Shown: positions 1 through 7,528 of the stretch, one piece after another
How the letters are laid out: each line of letters opens with the position of its first letter
Numbering within the stretch: position 1 is the first letter of the stretch
From: an uncultured Bacillaceae bacterium
GTDB lineage: Bacteria > Bacillota > Bacilli > Caldalkalibacillales > Caldalkalibacillaceae
DNA length: 12,017 nucleotides
Assembly (NCBI GenBank): GCA_937967685.1
Contig: CALBTX010000002.1
Location: 1-12,017 of the forward strand
Reading direction: 5' to 3'
Notes under the pieces: generated by a model
Seen by the model: only the letters and a program-made list of their open reading frames with translations
What the model was told of the DNA's origin: nothing
Databases searched by the model: none
Position numbers and translations under genes: made by a program

Positions 1-144
1 TTGCCTTGATTTGGCTGCCACAGCCGTTGGTCAATGATTTTCGTTTGGTATGTTTCGTTTTATATGTTTATATGATTTATGTTGTTTTATATATGCTACC
101 GATTGATTGCTTCGGCTGATGAGTGATGGTTAGATGTGTAATTG

Positions 145-951
145 TTATTCGAAATAAATGTTTAATTGGACTAGATCCTGAATACTGCCGTCTTTTGCGC
201 TGCGTGTATACACCCATAGCTCCCCTTCAGACGCTGTCGGATGTCTGTCAAAAGTTAAAGAACTTTCAAAATAGCCGTAAGCAGGTGCACCGATATTTGC
301 TTGTGCAAATCTCTCATTTGAAACAATCACATCGTTTTGATCCCTCACTTGATGCAATACTGTCGCTTCGAAAACCCTGGCAAATCCGGCGATGCGTTCA
401 CCGTCTTCAATACTTTCCCCTGGAAAAGGTTTAATCACGGCAATGTTGGCAGAAGTTGGAAGTGGAACGATCAAGCGAAAGCCAGGATAAATGAGATCTG
501 CTGAGAAACCGGGACGCTCTTGGTTGGCTTTTAAAATGGCGGCCAGGGAAATGCCAAGTCTGGAAGAGATATTTCGTAACGTATCCCCTGATTCGACCTC
601 ATATATGAATGCGGGAATACGTATTTGCTGTTCAGGAAAAATGACGTTCGGGTTTTGAATTTCCGGGTTGAGGCCCGCCAATAAATCCGGGTATGATGAA
701 TACCTTTCCGCTATAAAAAATAAGCTGTCTCCCGGTTGTACGATATGAAATACTTGATGATGATCAACGAATGAAGTTGGCATGACCAATTTTTGGCTGG
801 GATAAATGAAACCTGGATCTGTGATTGGAGGATACAAAGCGTTACTTTGTGTGATGAGATCGACTGAACTGCCAAAGCGAGAAGCAATGGAATAGAGCGT
901 ATCCCCCGGACTGACAGAATAAATCAAATGTGTCCCCTTAACAATGCCCAT
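145..951 (-). CDS. Three-LysM protein with Gmad2-like C-terminal domain
   Basis: The product is 268 aa. Three LysM modules are visible at about residues 9-58, 68-112 and 117-163, each with a YSVSPGDTL-, HIVQPGDSL- or YEVESGDTL-type opening and an IYP/IFP...IP ending. LysM modules bind the GlcNAc-containing glycan of peptidoglycan. Residues about 169-268 (VIKPFPGESI...GFARVFEATV...YTRSAKDGS) resemble Gmad2, an Ig-like domain found in bacterial spore germination and envelope proteins. There is no signal peptide or membrane segment. This recalls SafA-type spore LysM proteins made in the mother cell, so a spore cortex or coat role is an inference. I chose the ATG at 951, preceded by GGTGG about 10 nt upstream. 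An upstream in-frame ATG at 978 lacks a comparable ribosome binding site. It lies downstream of the esterase gene on the same strand, after a 136-nt gap. Confidence 0.85.
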   Translation of the reverse strand: MGIVKGTHLIYSVSPGDTLYSIASRFGSSVDLITQSNALYPPITDPGFIYPSQKLVMPTSFVDHHQVFHIVQPGDSLFFIAERYSSYPDLLAGLNPEIQNPNVIFPEQQIRIPAFIYEVESGDTLRNISSRLGISLAAILKANQERPGFSADLIYPGFRLIVPLPTSANIAVIKPFPGESIEDGERIAGFARVFEATVLHQVRDQNDVIVSNERFAQANIGAPAYGYFESSLTFDRHPTASEGELWVYTRSAKDGSIQDLVQLNIYFE

Positions 952-1087
952 TTTTATTTCACCACCGATAAGTATCATTTGGCACGATGGGTGTACGGTG
1001 TGCCGATCCAAATATACTTTATGTCTTATTTGGGCAGATGGTGAATAGGACATTATATTTACAGGGATCAAAATTTACTTACCGGAG

Positions 1088-1828
1088 TTAAAATTTGCTT
1101 TCCCCAAAATAATGGATGAGCGCCTCCGGGAGGTGCTTTTGCCAAAATCCCCAAATATGATTCCCTTCTCTTTCGTGATATGAAATTTTTGCCCCTTTTT
1201 CCTCTAAAATTTTTTTTGCTTGACGATTCAAGTCCAAAAAATTGAAAGTTCCGCTGTTCGTTTGCACGGCTGTTTCCTCGGTTCCGATGAGCATCCACAT
1301 ATCCAACCAGTTTAAATCGCTCATCTTACGCAAGCGGTCAAGTGTCGGCTGTAAATAAGCCCCCGATAAACTGATAATATGTTGAAAAAGATCGGGATAA
1401 TCAAGCGCCAGGTCTAATGAGACGGTTCCACCGAGAGAGTCTCCGATTAACAGGCGGTCAATCCCCTCGTTCCTTTTTTGATACCGTTCTTCAACAAAAG
1501 GTAATAATTCTTCGGCAAAAAATTTTTTGTAAGCCGGGTTTCGGGCGCCTATAGGGGCATATTCACTTGTTCGAAACTGTTTCTCTACATCTACTCCAAC
1601 TACTATAACAGGTTCCATATCCCGCTCTAGAATAAGGTAATTCGCTATAGTAGCAATTCTTCCAAACATGAACACATCTTGACCGTCCTGGCAATACAGG
1701 ATAGAATAGGATTTCAGGTTAGTATAGCCAGGGGGGAGATAAATTCGCAGATGACGTGTCTCGTTTAAATGTTTACTGTAGACGGTTTCTTTTTTCACAG
1801 TCCGTTTTAGATAATTTTGATCTGACAT
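1088..1828 (-). CDS. Alpha/beta-hydrolase, esterase family (PF00756-like)
   Basis: The product is a 246-aa soluble hydrolase of the putative esterase group that includes enterochelin-esterase-like and S-formylglutathione-hydrolase-like proteins. The N-terminal part has the typical LRIYLPPGY and ILYCQDGQD signatures at about residues 27-51. The nucleophile elbow is GDSLGG at 129-134, with Ser131 as catalytic serine. The likely catalytic His is His224 in EGNHIWGFW, and the acid is probably in the IGTEET segment near 181-186. There is no signal peptide, so it is likely cytoplasmic. The substrate cannot be inferred. The ATG at 1828 has GGAG 8 nt upstream, and a longer in-frame extension to 1927 lacks a better site. 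The gene is divergent from pdhA, and the 114-nt gap between the two starts holds both promoters. Confidence 0.88.
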   Translation of the reverse strand: MSDQNYLKRTVKKETVYSKHLNETRHLRIYLPPGYTNLKSYSILYCQDGQDVFMFGRIATIANYLILERDMEPVIVVGVDVEKQFRTSEYAPIGARNPAYKKFFAEELLPFVEERYQKRNEGIDRLLIGDSLGGTVSLDLALDYPDLFQHIISLSGAYLQPTLDRLRKMSDLNWLDMWMLIGTEETAVQTNSGTFNFLDLNRQAKKILEEKGAKISYHEREGNHIWGFWQKHLPEALIHYFGESKF

Positions 1829-1863
1829 TGTACCGACTCCTTTTTCAAAATGGACTGTGTTAT

Positions 1864-1893
1864 ATTCTAATGGTTTTTGTACATGTTTTCCAA
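1864..1893 (-). promoter_or_regulatory. Candidate sigma-A promoter of the esterase gene
   Basis: On the minus strand TTGGAA (1888-1893) and TAGAAT (1864-1869) are separated by 18 nt, giving 4/6 and 5/6 matches to the sigma-A hexamers. It sits about 35 nt upstream of the esterase start. The opposing pdh promoter must lie in the same divergent region. A TATAAA at 1908-1913 on the plus strand could be its -10, but I see no convincing -35 with it. Confidence 0.4.
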
Positions 1894-1942
1894 CGTTTAG
1901 ATAAAAATATAAAAAGTATGCATACATAAAGAGGTGACAGGG

Positions 1943-3037
1943 ATGGGTACAAAAGCGCCAAGCCAGTTAAAACCTATACGAACCGAAAAAGTAGAAACGA
2001 TTCAAGTATTGGATGCACAAGGAAAGGTTGTTTCGGCCGATTTGGAGCCTCAATTAAGCGATGAACAGTTAAGAGAAATCATGAAACGCATGGTGTTTAC
2101 ACGGGTACTTGACCAACGAGCGATCAGTTTGAACAGACAGGGACGGCTCGGATTTTATGCACCGGTTTCCGGTCAGGAAGGGACAATGATTGGTTCCCAG
2201 TTTGCCCTGAGAAAAGAAGATTTTATTCTTCCCAGCTATCGCGACATACCTCAGATTGTTTGGCATGGTCTGCCGCTGTATCAAGCATTTTTATATTCAA
2301 GGGGTCATCAAACAGGGGGACGAATTCCGGAGAATGTCAACGTACTTATGCCTCAGATTATTATCGGGGCGCAAATCGTGCAAACGACCGGGGTCGCGCT
2401 TGGCTTTAAAAAGAAAAATGAAAAAAGAGTGGCCGTCACGTATATCGGTGATGGCGGGACCTCACAGGGAGATTTTTATGAGGGAATAAATTTTGCCGGC
2501 GTTTATCAAACACCGTCGGTGTATGTCGTCCAAAACAACCAGTACGCTATTTCCGTGCCGGTAGAAATGCAAACGAACGCGGATACATTGGCTCAAAAAG
2601 CGGTGGCTGCCGGAATTCCGGGCTATCAAGTGGACGGTATGGATGTATTGGCAGTTTATGCGGTGATGAGCGAAGTGGTTGAAAAAGCACGTCAAGGTGA
2701 AGGACCGGCACTTCTAGAGTGTTTAACGTACCGCTATGGCCCGCATACGATGGCCGGAGACGATCCCACCCGTTATCGAACAGACAAAGAACAAGACGAA
2801 TGGGAACAAAACGATCCGCTCGTTCGCTTCCGCAAATATCTTAAAGCGAAAGATTTGTGGTCGGATGAAGATGAAGAGCAAACGATTGAGGAAGCGAAAG
2901 AGGAAATTAAAAAGGCAGTGAAAAAGGCGGACGAAACGGAGGAAATGACCATTCCCGGTTTGATTGATTCCATGTATGAAACATTACCGCTGCCATTGGA
3001 AGAACAAAAAGCAGAGTTTGGGAAAACGGAGGAATAA
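1943..3037 (+). CDS. pdhA: Pyruvate dehydrogenase E1 component, alpha subunit
   Basis: The product is 364 aa, close to the roughly 370 aa of the Bacillus protein. It is the thiamine diphosphate-binding subunit of the E1 heterotetramer, which decarboxylates pyruvate and passes the acetyl group to the lipoyl arm of E2. The ThDP/Mg2+ motif starts with GDG at residues 169-171 and ends with the Asn pair at 198-199 (VVQNNQYAIS). Strong family landmarks are RQGRLGFYAP (about 65-74), SYRDIPQIVWHG (about 98-109) and RYGPHTMAGDDPTRYR (264-279), the loop near the active site. I chose ATG 1943 because AGAGGTG lies 6 nt upstream. A GTG at 1934 is in frame but overlaps this ribosome binding site. It is the first gene of a four-gene operon, and the pdhB start is 4 nt beyond its stop. 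Confidence 0.97.
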   Translation: MGTKAPSQLKPIRTEKVETIQVLDAQGKVVSADLEPQLSDEQLREIMKRMVFTRVLDQRAISLNRQGRLGFYAPVSGQEGTMIGSQFALRKEDFILPSYRDIPQIVWHGLPLYQAFLYSRGHQTGGRIPENVNVLMPQIIIGAQIVQTTGVALGFKKKNEKRVAVTYIGDGGTSQGDFYEGINFAGVYQTPSVYVVQNNQYAISVPVEMQTNADTLAQKAVAAGIPGYQVDGMDVLAVYAVMSEVVEKARQGEGPALLECLTYRYGPHTMAGDDPTRYRTDKEQDEWEQNDPLVRFRKYLKAKDLWSDEDEEQTIEEAKEEIKKAVKKADETEEMTIPGLIDSMYETLPLPLEEQKAEFGKTEE

Positions 3038-3041
3038 GATC

Positions 3042-4025
3042 ATGGCTCAACAAATGACGATGATTCAAGCCATTACGGATGCAATGCGTGTGGAAATGGA
3101 AAGAGATGAAACCGTACTTGTTTTTGGTGAAGATGTGGGGAAAAACGGGGGCGTGTTCCGGGCGACGGACGGCCTTCAAAAACAATTTGGTGAGGAACGC
3201 TGCTTCGATACACCGTTGGCGGAGTCGGCAATCGGCGGCTTAGCCATCGGCCTGGGATTGACCGGGTTTCGTCCCGTGGCGGAAATTCAATTTTTTGGAT
3301 TTGTCTTTGAAATGTTTGACAGCATCGCCGCCCAGGCTTCGCGTATGCGTTATCGTTCCGGAGGGCGTTATAACAGTCCCATTGTCTTCCGTTCTCCTTT
3401 TGGGGGCGGGGTGAAGACACCTGAACTTCATGCCGACAGCTTGGAAGGACATGTCGCGCAAAATCCAGGGTTGAAAGTCGTCATTCCATCCAACCCGTAC
3501 GATGCTAAAGGATTGCTGATTGCGTCCATCAGGGATAATGATCCGGTGATATTTTTAGAGCATATGAAATTGTACCGTTCTTTTCGCGGTGAAGTGCCCG
3601 AAGGAGACTATACCGTACCGCTCGGTAAAGCGAACGTCGTTCGTGAGGGCGAAGACGTCACCATTGTCACTTACGGAGCCATGGTGCATACATCGCTCAA
3701 AGCGGCGGAGCAAATTGAGCAGGAGCGCGGTGCGAAGGTCGAAGTGATCGATTTACGCACGGTTCATCCTTTTGATATTGACACAGTCGTTCAATCCGTA
3801 CAAAAAACAAACCGGGCGATAGTCGTTCAGGAAGCTCAGAAAAGTTCCGGGATGGCCGCGGAAATCATGGCCCAAATTAATGAAAAAGCCATCTTGCATC
3901 TGGAAGCGCCGGTCTTGCGAGTGACTGCGCCGGATACCGTCTATGCTTTTAGCGCCATTGAAGATAAGTGGATTCCTGATTCGCATCGTGTAGCACAAGC
4001 CATCAACAAAGTGCTTGATTTTTAA
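3042..4025 (+). CDS. pdhB: Pyruvate dehydrogenase E1 component, beta subunit
   Basis: The product is 327 aa, the usual length for E1 beta of the alpha2-beta2 type. It forms the E1 active site with PdhA. The N-terminal pyrimidine-binding domain has VFGEDVGKNGGVF (about 27-39) and the ThDP-activating glutamate in TPLAESAIGG (Glu61). RSPFGGG and HADSLEG are conserved family segments. The C-terminal transketolase-like domain shows the VIDLRTVHPFD signature. Ribosome binding site GGAGG at 3028-3032 lies within the last codons of pdhA, 9 nt before ATG 3042, so the genes are likely translationally coupled. The gene is intact. Confidence 0.97.
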   Translation: MAQQMTMIQAITDAMRVEMERDETVLVFGEDVGKNGGVFRATDGLQKQFGEERCFDTPLAESAIGGLAIGLGLTGFRPVAEIQFFGFVFEMFDSIAAQASRMRYRSGGRYNSPIVFRSPFGGGVKTPELHADSLEGHVAQNPGLKVVIPSNPYDAKGLLIASIRDNDPVIFLEHMKLYRSFRGEVPEGDYTVPLGKANVVREGEDVTIVTYGAMVHTSLKAAEQIEQERGAKVEVIDLRTVHPFDIDTVVQSVQKTNRAIVVQEAQKSSGMAAEIMAQINEKAILHLEAPVLRVTAPDTVYAFSAIEDKWIPDSHRVAQAINKVLDF

Positions 4026-4028
4026 TGT

Positions 4029-4046
4029 AAAGGAGGAATGAACGTG
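4029..4046 (+). promoter_or_regulatory. Ribosome binding site fixing a GTG start for pdhC
   Basis: AAAGGAGG occupies 4029-4036. The upstream ATG at 4038 would be only 1 nt from it, too close for initiation. The GTG at 4044 has a 7-nt spacing and yields a product beginning (M)SIFEFKLPELGEG, the normal N-terminus of E2. The GTG is therefore the likely start. Confidence 0.8.
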
Positions 4047-5402
4047 TCCATTTTTGAATTTAAGCTTCCTGAATTGGGGGAAGGCATTCATGAAGGAGAA
4101 ATCGTCAAGTGGCATATTGAACCAGGTGAAAAAGTCGAGGAAGATCAAATTATTGTCGAAATTCAAAACGATAAAGCGGTCGTCGAAGTGCCTTCTCCGG
4201 TGGATGGCATTGTCAAAGAAATCGTTGTTGAAGAAGGAACAGTATCGGTCGTTGGCGATACGTTAGTCACTTTTGAAGTGGAGGGGGATGTCCCCGACAC
4301 GCAAGGAGACGGAGCCGATCAAGCGGTCACTGCAGAAGATAAACCTCAAGGGGCGCAACCCGAAGAGAAAGATGAAACTGAGTCAACGACGGTCCCCGAT
4401 ACAGAAAACCAAGAGAAGGCTGATGAAGCGGATGCAGGCCGCGATGCCGCCTCGGCGGAGCAAACAGATCAACGTCTGGTGCTGGCCATGCCGTCCGTGC
4501 GCAAATTTGCCCGGGAACAAAACATCGATATTACTCAAGTGAAAGGAACCGGTCCGAACGGGCGCATTACGCGTGAAGACATCCAAGCCTTTGTCGCTGG
4601 AGAACAAACCGGAACAGAGGCTGACAACCAGTCTGAGGCAGCTCGTCAAGAAAAACAGCCGGAAGCACCTGAACCGGCCGTTCAACCTGCATCTGTCCAA
4701 GGTCAGGAAGACCGTGTACCGTTAAGAGGCGTGCGCAAAATCATTGCCCAGTCGATGACCAAATCCGTCTATACTGCGCCGCATGTGACGGTCATGGACG
4801 AAGTGAACGTCAGTCAATTAGTTGCCTTCAGAGAACAAACAAAACCGTTAGCCGAGAAAAAGGGCATCAAGCTTACATATTTACCTTTCATCGTCAAAGC
4901 AGCTGTGGCCGCTTTAAAAGAATATCCGTCTTTAAACGCCATGTTGGATGATGAAAAAGAGGAAATCGTCTATAAATATTATTACCACATCGGCATCGCC
5001 ACGGACACGGATCAAGGACTGATCGTCCCGGTCATTAGAGATGCGGATCGGAAGAACATCTGGACTTATGCGAAGGAAATCCATGATCTGGCTACGCGCG
5101 GACGGGAAGGCAAACTGTCTCCCGCTGAAATGCAAGGCAGCACATTTTCGATCACGAATATCGGCTCGGCAGGGGGCATGTTTTTCACTCCGGTGATCAA
5201 TTATCCGGAAGTGGCCATACTGGGCGTTGGACGGATCACCGAACAGCCGACCGTGGTCGACGGCGAAGTGCGGGCGGCGCCGATGATGGCCTTGTCCCTC
5301 AGTTTTGATCACCGTTTGATTGACGGGGTGACAGCCCAACGATTTGTCAACGATGTCAAAAAAATGTTGGAAGACCCTCAATTGCTGATTTTAGAAGGAT
5401 AA
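4044..5402 (+). CDS. pdhC: Dihydrolipoyl acetyltransferase (E2)
   Basis: The product is 452 aa. E2 is the structural core of the complex and transfers the acetyl group from its lipoyl arm to CoA. It has one lipoyl domain (about 1-80) with the lipoylated lysine at Lys44 in QNDKAVVE. A long acidic, Glu/Gln/Asp-rich linker (about 82-144) follows, then the peripheral-subunit-binding domain (about 147-186, AMPSVRKFAREQ and GTGPNGRIT). A second flexible linker (about 187-221) leads to the acetyltransferase domain (about 222-452), with catalytic DHRLIDG at 422-428 (His423, Asp427). The two linkers give the swinging-arm mobility expected of E2. It follows pdhB by 18 nt and has its own strong ribosome binding site. 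Confidence 0.96.
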   Translation: MSIFEFKLPELGEGIHEGEIVKWHIEPGEKVEEDQIIVEIQNDKAVVEVPSPVDGIVKEIVVEEGTVSVVGDTLVTFEVEGDVPDTQGDGADQAVTAEDKPQGAQPEEKDETESTTVPDTENQEKADEADAGRDAASAEQTDQRLVLAMPSVRKFAREQNIDITQVKGTGPNGRITREDIQAFVAGEQTGTEADNQSEAARQEKQPEAPEPAVQPASVQGQEDRVPLRGVRKIIAQSMTKSVYTAPHVTVMDEVNVSQLVAFREQTKPLAEKKGIKLTYLPFIVKAAVAALKEYPSLNAMLDDEKEEIVYKYYYHIGIATDTDQGLIVPVIRDADRKNIWTYAKEIHDLATRGREGKLSPAEMQGSTFSITNIGSAGGMFFTPVINYPEVAILGVGRITEQPTVVDGEVRAAPMMALSLSFDHRLIDGVTAQRFVNDVKKMLEDPQLLILEG

Positions 5403-5470
5403 TGTTTTATGATAGAGATGGATAAACCTTCACAATAAAAAGACAATTTATACCGGAGGGATGAATAATC

Positions 5471-6883
5471 ATGGTCGTAGGTGAATTTACGACGGAAGTT
5501 GACGTTTTGGTCATTGGAGCCGGTCCCGGCGGATATGTTGCCGCCATTCGTGCTGCCCAGCTCGGCAAAAAAGTCACCATAGTAGACAAAGCTGAATTAG
5601 GCGGCGTCTGTTTAAATCGAGGGTGTATTCCCTCTAAAGCTTTGATTTCAGCAGCCCACAAATATGAGGAAATGAAAAATGCCTCGGCCAGTGAGATGGG
5701 TATCAGTGCTGATTCCGTTAGTGTCGATTTTGGGAAAGTACAGCAATGGAAGCAGAGTGTCGTCCAAAAATTGACTGGCGGGGTTTCAGGACTGTTAAAA
5801 GGGAACAAGGTGGAGATCGTTGAAGGTGAAGCCATCTTTGTCGGTCAGGACGAAGTGCGGGTGAACAAAGGCTATGAGTCTCATCGTTACAAATTCCAGC
5901 ATTGTATTTTGGCCACTGGTTCGCGTCCGATTGAATTGAAACCGTTCCCGTACGGCGGAAGAATTCTTTCATCGGATGACGCGTTGGCTTTGAACGAAAT
6001 TCCGAAGAGTATGATTGTTATCGGCGGTGGATATATCGGCGTCGAACTCGGGCAAACATTTGCCAAGTTTGGCACTGAGGTCACCATATTAGAAGGTGAA
6101 AAACAAATTTTGCCCACTTTTGAAAAGCAGCTGGCGACGATGGTCCAAAAAAATCTAAAAAAGGCGGGGGTCAATGTTGTCAAGCAAGCATTGGCCGAAT
6201 CGGCGGAACAAACTGAGCAAGACGTAACGGTGAAATATAAAGCGAAAGGAAAGGAAGAATCGGTCACGGCAGAATACTTGCTCGTCACGGTCGGACGAAA
6301 AGCGAATACGGAAAACCTCGGACTGGATATGGCCGGTATTAGCGTGAATGATCACGGTTTAGTCGAAGTTGATCAACAGTGCCGCACATCGAACAGCCAA
6401 GTGTTTGCCATCGGCGATATTGTCAAAGGCCCTGCGCTTGCTCACAAAGCATCGTATGAAGGCAAGGTGGCCGCTGAGGTTATTGCCGGGAAAAACAGCG
6501 CCGTTGATTACAAAGTGATCCCCTCGGTTGTTTTCTCAGATCCGGAAATTGCTACGGTCGGATTGACCGAAAAAGAAGCAAAAGAAGAAGGATATGAAGT
6601 GGCCTCGGGTAAATTCCCCTTTGGAGCAAATGGACGGGCTCTGTCGATGAATGCGACCGATGGTTTTGTGAAAGTCGTCGCCGAAAAAGAGTCCGGTGTT
6701 GTCTTGGGAGCCCAAATCATCGGTGCCGAAGCCTCTAACTTAATCACCGAATTGGGCTTGGCCATTGAAATGGGGGCGACACTGGAAGACATCGCTTTGA
6801 CCATTCATGCTCACCCGACTTTGGGCGAAATTTCCATGGAGGCTGCTGAGGTCGCTTTGGGACAGCCTATTCACAGCATGTAA
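5471..6883 (+). CDS. pdhD: Dihydrolipoyl dehydrogenase (E3)
   Basis: The product is a 470-aa flavoprotein that reoxidises the dihydrolipoyl group of E2 and passes electrons to NAD+. The FAD-binding Rossmann motif is GAGPGG at 16-21. The redox disulfide is Cys47/Cys52 in GGVCLNRGCIPSK. The NAD-binding motif GGGYIG lies at 185-190, the second FAD contact is AIGDI, and the C-terminal His448-Glu453 pair in HAHPTLGE completes the active site. The ribosome binding site GGAGG (5455-5459) is 11 nt before ATG 5471. The 68-nt gap after pdhC shows no clear terminator, so I treat it as the last pdh operon gene. An internal promoter cannot be excluded. Confidence 0.97.
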   Translation: MVVGEFTTEVDVLVIGAGPGGYVAAIRAAQLGKKVTIVDKAELGGVCLNRGCIPSKALISAAHKYEEMKNASASEMGISADSVSVDFGKVQQWKQSVVQKLTGGVSGLLKGNKVEIVEGEAIFVGQDEVRVNKGYESHRYKFQHCILATGSRPIELKPFPYGGRILSSDDALALNEIPKSMIVIGGGYIGVELGQTFAKFGTEVTILEGEKQILPTFEKQLATMVQKNLKKAGVNVVKQALAESAEQTEQDVTVKYKAKGKEESVTAEYLLVTVGRKANTENLGLDMAGISVNDHGLVEVDQQCRTSNSQVFAIGDIVKGPALAHKASYEGKVAAEVIAGKNSAVDYKVIPSVVFSDPEIATVGLTEKEAKEEGYEVASGKFPFGANGRALSMNATDGFVKVVAEKESGVVLGAQIIGAEASNLITELGLAIEMGATLEDIALTIHAHPTLGEISMEAAEVALGQPIHSM

Positions 6884-6890
6884 ATTTGAT

Positions 6891-6931
6891 GTCAATTGAT
6901 TGATTCATTTTGTCAATATTGATTCGTTTGG
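6891..6931 (+). repeat. Imperfect tandem repeat downstream of pdhD
   Basis: Two adjacent imperfect copies of about 20 nt are visible: GTCAAT...TTGATTCATTTTG and GTCAAT...TTGATTCGTTTGG. A partial third copy (CGATTGATTT) follows near 6940. The spacer has no terminator-like hairpin, so pdh transcripts may read on into the next gene. Confidence 0.5.
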
Positions 6932-6959
6932 ACATAAAACGATTGATTTCCTTCATACA

Positions 6960-6999
6960 TTTGGTTACCTCGTTCATACTATAGAAAAAGTTAACCAAA
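6960..6999. repeat. 8-bp inverted repeat upstream of the small gene
   Basis: TTTGGTTA (6960-6967) and TAACCAAA (6992-6999) are perfect complements separated by 24 nt. The centre holds CATACTATAG, which could be a -10 region. The dyad ends 4 nt before the GAGGGAAGG ribosome binding site. It may be an operator or a weak RNA stem. There is no U-tract, so it is not a terminator. Confidence 0.4.
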
Positions 7000-7015
7000 G
7001 AAATGAGGGAAGGTT

Positions 7016-7270
7016 ATGGACCAACGAGGCAAACAAAACCAGAATGAACATTACGCCAGAGAGCGGTACAATTCTAAATCACTCATGGAAGCTTACCGGC
7101 AATTGACCGAGCCGAATGATGTTGAATTAGGAGATGAGCTGACTGAGCGGGATGAGAACCCGAATCTGGGTGCATTGATGCATACGTATGCCCAAGTGAT
7201 GGATTCCTACAGAGAAGGAACGATTCAACAGAAAAGGCGCGGGGAGCGAAGCAAACAAAACAGACGTTAA
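7016..7270 (+). CDS. Small hydrophilic protein of unknown function
   Basis: The product is 84 aa and I do not recognise the family. It is very hydrophilic, with many Gln, Asn, Glu and Arg residues, no hydrophobic segment, no signal peptide and no cysteine. The tail is strongly basic (IQQKRRGERSKQNRR) and the middle is acidic (DVELGDELTERDENP), so it is partly polar-segregated. GAGGGAAGG ends 3 nt before ATG 7016, and a strong terminator lies about 90 nt after the stop. This supports expression. The length and setting would fit a small cytoplasmic or spore protein, but nothing in the sequence decides this. Confidence 0.75.
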   Translation: MDQRGKQNQNEHYARERYNSKSLMEAYRQLTEPNDVELGDELTERDENPNLGALMHTYAQVMDSYREGTIQQKRRGERSKQNRR

Positions 7271-7300
7271 ATCAAAGGGCCTGTCAATCAAAGGGCCTGT
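7270..7300 (+). repeat. Perfect 15-bp direct repeat, 16-bp period
   Basis: AATCAAAGGGCCTGT occurs at 7270-7284 and again at 7286-7300, separated by one C. The first copy begins at the last base of the stop codon of the 84-aa gene. It looks like a recent slippage or tandem duplication in untranslated sequence. Confidence 0.85.
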
Positions 7301-7357
7301 TGGCTGCTGACGTTATCCGTTGGCCAATGTTCATACAGAAGCTTCGTCATGATGCCA

Positions 7358-7399
7358 AAACGTGTTTTTAAGTCGCTTGACTTAAAGGCGCGTTTTTTT
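7358..7399 (+). terminator. Intrinsic terminator after the small gene
   Basis: A two-part stem forms. The outer arm is AAACGTG (7358-7364) with CGCGTTT (7389-7395), including one G-U pair. The inner arm is the perfect TTTAAGTC (7367-7374) with GACTTAAA (7379-7386) around a GCTT loop. The run of seven T at 7393-7399 overlaps the end of the stem. It would end transcripts from the 84-aa gene and possibly read-through from pdh. Confidence 0.85.
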
Positions 7400-7528
7400 G
7401 TGCTCATTTTTTCGTTTTTCGGCATGGCCATCTCAACAAACATACGTGTTTTGCCTTCCTTCGTCTGTATGAAAATGTTGCTTAAAGGAAAAATAAACGG
7501 TAGATAGGTGATAAAGGAGGAAATACAA

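Noticed and set aside
1..144. Small hairpin GGCTG-CCA-CAGCC (13-25) and AT-rich repeats of TTTATATG
   Set aside because: The stem is short and lacks a T-run in either direction. The AT repeats are not regular enough to support a feature.
1052..1057. TATAAT on the minus strand upstream of the LysM gene
   Set aside because: No -35 hexamer is found at 16-18 nt, so it is not listed as a promoter.
1119..1141. GC-rich hairpin GCGCCTCCGGGAGGTGC followed by TTTT, like a plus-strand terminator
   Set aside because: It lies inside the minus-strand esterase coding region, and no plus-strand gene ends nearby.
4038..4043. ATG at 4038 as start of pdhC
   Set aside because: It is 1 nt from the Shine-Dalgarno sequence. 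GTG 4044 has proper spacing and gives the normal E2 N-terminus.
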